A stretch of 64,000 nt of DNA from Planctomycetaceae bacterium (lineage in GTDB: Bacteria; Planctomycetota; Planctomycetia; Planctomycetales; Planctomycetaceae): the NCBI GenBank assembly GCA_020850695.1, contig JADZEF010000094.1, positions 42,891 through 106,890 of the forward strand, in the 5' to 3' direction. Of the stretch, positions 61,454 through 64,000 are shown piece after piece. A program made the position numbers and the translations under genes. The notes below the pieces were generated by a model that worked only from the letters and a program-made list of their open reading frames with translations, searched no databases and was not told where the DNA came from. Every line of letters starts with the position of its first letter. Positions within the stretch are counted from its first letter, which is position 1.

Positions 61454-63910
61454 ATGACCAAACCGTGTCGGAGGGGGTGGGGTCGATTTTCGATCATGCT
61501 GGTGATGTCTGTCGGACTCGCCAGCAGTCACGCGTCCGCCCAATCCTCTGATGCTCCGGTCGATTTCAGCCGCCAGATTCAGCCGATCCTCGCGCGGCAA
61601 TGTTTCAGCTGCCACGGCCCCGGACATCAGGAAGCGGGACTGAAGCTCAACCGCCGCGAAAGCGCGGTGGAGAAGCTCGACTCGGGTAAGCACGCCATCG
61701 TCGCCGGTCAGCCCGACGAGAGCGAACTTCTGCGGCGCCTGCTCTCAACGGACGAAGGAGAACGGATGCCGCCGTCCGGCAAGCCGGTCTCCCCGCAGAA
61801 CATCGAACTCATCCGCAAATGGATCGCCCAGGGAGCGAAGTGGGACGAGCACTATGCCTTCACGCCGCTCAAGAGCATCGAACCGCCAAAGGTTGATGAC
61901 CCCGAATGGTCCCGTAATCCCATCGATACCTTCGTCTATTCGAAACTTCAGGCGAACGGGCTGAAGCCGTCGCCTCCGGCCGATCGCGTCGCCCTGCTGC
62001 GCCGTGCCACCTACGATCTGACAGGCCTTCCCCCGTCACCAGCGGAAGTCGAATCGTTTCTGAAGAATGATTCGTCCCAAGCCTATGAAGAACTCATCGA
62101 TCGCCTGCTGGCATCCGAGCACTACGGCGAGCGGTGGGGGCGCCACTGGCTCGATCTCGTGCGCTTCGCCGAGTCGAACAGTTACGAACGCGACGGCGTC
62201 AAACCGAATGCCTGGCGATACCGTGATTACGTCATCCGTTCGTTCAACGCCGACAAGCCGTACGACCGCTTTGTGCTCGAGCAACTCGCGGGAGACGAAC
62301 TTCCCGACCGCACCCCCGAGACGCTCATCGCGGCCGGCTTTCTGCGGCTGGGCGTATGGCAGGACGAGCCGGTCGATGCGGTGCAGTCGTATTACGACGA
62401 GATGGACGACGTCGTGACGACGGTCTCGCAGGCCTTCCTGGGGCTGACGGTCAACTGCGCCCGCTGCCACGATCACAAGATCGACCCGATGCTCCAGGCG
62501 GACTATTACAAGATCCTCGCCTTCTTCCACGACGTCCCCAGCTACGCCTCACGCGGCGACGAGCGAACCAACAGCCAGATTGATATTTCCTCTGAAGCCG
62601 TCAACGCCGCACACAATGAAGTCGATCGGGCCCGGCGAGAGCTTCGCGACCGCATGGAGCCGATCGAAAAGCGGGGCATCGTCAAGATGTCGGCCGAGGA
62701 CCAGCGGAAGACCGAAGGACGTGAGCGTGAGAAGGTTCTCAATGCGAAGTTGAAGGAATTCCTGACCGCAGAGGACTGGAAAGCCTATGCCGAACTGAAG
62801 AAGTCGTGGGATGAACTCGCCGCTCGTCCGCTTCCTCCGCGCGAGTCGGCCATGACGGTCGCGCGGCACGTCATTCCGCCTCCCGAGACGTTCATCTTTG
62901 GACGCGGCAACCCGCACAGCCGCGGCGAGAAGGTCCAACCCGGCTATCCCGGCCTCTTTGAATCGGCCGATCCGAAGTTTCCCGAACTGACGAAGGAATC
63001 GAAGGTCGCCGGCCGCCGCACCGAATTCGCCCGCTGGATCACGTCGCCCGAAAACCGCCTGACGCCGCGCGTCCTCGCCAATCGCGTCTGGCAGTTCCAC
63101 TTCGGACGGGGAATTGTGCGCTCGCCCAACAACTTCGGCCTGCTTGGCGAACCGGCCACGCATCCGCAGTTGCTGGACTGGCTCGCGGTCCAGCTGCGCG
63201 ATGGTCTCCACGGCGATCGCAGGATCGCGTGGCGGCTGAAACCGCTGCACCGCCAGATCATGCTGTCGAAGACGTACCAGATGTCGTCCAGGGCGAATGC
63301 GGAGGGGCTCGCGAAGGATCCGCGGAACGACCTCTTCTGGCGGTTCGACATGCGACGGCTGAGCGCGGAGGAGATTCGCGACTCGGTGTATGCGGTGACG
63401 GGGAAGCTTAGCCCCAAGATGTACGGTCCGGGGACATTCCCTGAGATTTCGCCCGAGGTGCTGGCCGGGCAGTCGGTCCCCGGGCAGGGCTGGGGCAAGT
63501 CATCCCCTGAAGAGGCGGCGCGGCGTGCGGTCTACATCCATGTGAAGCGGTCGCTCGTCACGCCGATGCTGTCGGCATTCGACTTCCCCGACACCGACAC
63601 CACTTGTGAAGCCCGATTCACCACGACGCAGCCCGCGCAGGCTCTCGGCCTGATGAACGGCAAGTTCTTCCAGGAACGCTCGGCCGAACTCGCCGACCGA
63701 TTGCGTCGGGAAGCGGGGACCGAGCCTGCTCGGCAGGTGGAGCTCGCTTATCGGCTCGCGCTTCAGCGGCCGATCGACAAGGCGCAGGTGGCCCGCGGTG
63801 TGAACCTGCTGAAGACGCTCCGCACCAAGCACAACCTTGATGAGGCGCGGGCGCTCAATACCTTCTGCCTCGCCGTCCTCAACCTCAACGAGTTCGTCTA
63901 CCTCGACTGA
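61454..63910 (+). CDS. Secreted DUF1549/DUF1553 planctomycete cytochrome protein
   Basis: The 818-residue precursor has a signal peptide (FSIMLVMSVGLASSHASA|QS). A PSCyt1 cytochrome domain follows with the heme site CFSCH at about residues 50-54. Then come DUF1549 (about 150-400; ERWGRHWLDLVRFAESNSYE and a conserved CARCH), a charged helical linker, and DUF1553 (about 540-800; ITSPENRLTPRVLANRVWQF, GRGIVRSPNNFG, ending LNTFCLAVLNLNEFVYLD). The family is a hallmark of planctomycetes and is thought to act with exported oxidoreductases on carbohydrates. The DUF1501 partner usually found downstream would lie beyond the window. The start at 61454 is chosen for the signal peptide; ATG 61412 is an alternative. 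Confidence 0.88.
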   Translation: MTKPCRRGWGRFSIMLVMSVGLASSHASAQSSDAPVDFSRQIQPILARQCFSCHGPGHQEAGLKLNRRESAVEKLDSGKHAIVAGQPDESELLRRLLSTDEGERMPPSGKPVSPQNIELIRKWIAQGAKWDEHYAFTPLKSIEPPKVDDPEWSRNPIDTFVYSKLQANGLKPSPPADRVALLRRATYDLTGLPPSPAEVESFLKNDSSQAYEELIDRLLASEHYGERWGRHWLDLVRFAESNSYERDGVKPNAWRYRDYVIRSFNADKPYDRFVLEQLAGDELPDRTPETLIAAGFLRLGVWQDEPVDAVQSYYDEMDDVVTTVSQAFLGLTVNCARCHDHKIDPMLQADYYKILAFFHDVPSYASRGDERTNSQIDISSEAVNAAHNEVDRARRELRDRMEPIEKRGIVKMSAEDQRKTEGREREKVLNAKLKEFLTAEDWKAYAELKKSWDELAARPLPPRESAMTVARHVIPPPETFIFGRGNPHSRGEKVQPGYPGLFESADPKFPELTKESKVAGRRTEFARWITSPENRLTPRVLANRVWQFHFGRGIVRSPNNFGLLGEPATHPQLLDWLAVQLRDGLHGDRRIAWRLKPLHRQIMLSKTYQMSSRANAEGLAKDPRNDLFWRFDMRRLSAEEIRDSVYAVTGKLSPKMYGPGTFPEISPEVLAGQSVPGQGWGKSSPEEAARRAVYIHVKRSLVTPMLSAFDFPDTDTTCEARFTTTQPAQALGLMNGKFFQERSAELADRLRREAGTEPARQVELAYRLALQRPIDKAQVARGVNLLKTLRTKHNLDEARALNTFCLAVLNLNEFVYLD

Positions 63911-64000
63911 AGGGGTGACGACCGCCCGCTATGGCGCATTACCGGCGGGTGTTCCGCTTCGTAGCCTGGCCTTCCAAGGCCGGGCGCGAGGTTTTGTCCG
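63911..64000. repeat. Trailing intergenic sequence with a related palindrome
   Basis: The last 90 bases hold no gene. A palindrome GGCCTT-CC-AAGGCC at about 63968-63981, preceded by GTAGCCT, resembles the TCC-triloop family but has a 2-base loop. The window ends before the next gene. Confidence 0.5.

Overview
The window looks like chromosomal DNA from a planctomycete, most likely of the Planctomycetaceae type. The evidence is a GC-rich sequence with several lineage-typical families: a large secreted PVC-type cytochrome with a CxxCH heme site (23583-26861), a secreted DUF1549/DUF1553 cytochrome protein (61454-63910) behind a Tat-exported Gfo/Idh/MocA oxidoreductase, a BBP7-like outer-membrane barrel, a PPC-domain secreted protein, and intergenic repeats of the kind common in these genomes. 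No rRNA, tRNA, CRISPR array, prophage or transposase was seen. The exact genus cannot be read from the sequence.

Layout. 1-5 kb: a truncated membrane gene, an N,N-dimethylformamidase-like protein, a CBS-pair protein, a zinc-ribbon leucine-rich-repeat protein and a PIN-type toxin-antitoxin pair. 5-16 kb: envelope and secreted proteins (PPC protein, acyltransferase, HtrA-like protease, GT39-like membrane protein), an MntR-like regulator and a BBP7-like porin. 16.7-23.2 kb: a UvrD/PcrA helicase, then a leftward run psd, pssA, ribE and a glycosyltransferase, i.e. phosphatidylethanolamine synthesis plus riboflavin synthase. 23.5-33.7 kb: the PVC cytochrome, homoserine dehydrogenase, an SGNH esterase, a secreted trypsin-like protease, csrA and a kinase-fold phosphotransferase. 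33.8-39.7 kb: carB, carrying two in-frame repeat insertions, and a WbpM/CapD-type nucleotide-sugar dehydratase.

The most striking block is 40072-45054, a rightward cluster whose products resemble a complete eukaryote-like ubiquitin pathway: a RING-like zinc protein (candidate E3), a ThiF/E1-type activating enzyme, an E2-fold protein with an HPNI motif and downstream cysteines, an unknown two-lobed protein, an 88-residue ubiquitin-like protein ending in a ready-to-use glycine, and a JAB/JAMM metalloprotease with a Cys-rich insertion in its active-site loop. Such gene sets have been predicted computationally in bacteria, and related Bil/Bub systems act in phage defence, but this composition (E1, E2, RING-like, Ubl, JAB plus an unknown protein) deserves experimental attention. 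cysK lies 1.2 kb downstream, beyond an opposing methyltransferase gene.

45-64 kb: SAM methyltransferase, cysK, a NodU/TobZ-type carbamoyltransferase, a 1154-residue protein of uncertain family, a DNase-I-fold lipoprotein, the Amt ammonium transporter, a GlmU-like hexapeptide nucleotidyltransferase, a translationally coupled cheY-cheB-cheR operon without cheA, and the two planctomycete secreted oxidoreductase/cytochrome genes.

Two repeat systems run through the window. One is a family of at least 14 short palindromes, each 19 nt with an 8-bp stem around an invariant TCC (or GGA) triloop, often placed as inverted pairs and with compensatory stem changes between copies. The other is a set of inverted pairs whose arms are short tandem words (7-16 nt periods). 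Two of these sit inside carB in frame, where a 7-nt period is translated as a 7-residue peptide repeat. Start codons were chosen from ribosome-binding sites, signal peptides and family starts, and several remain uncertain as noted.
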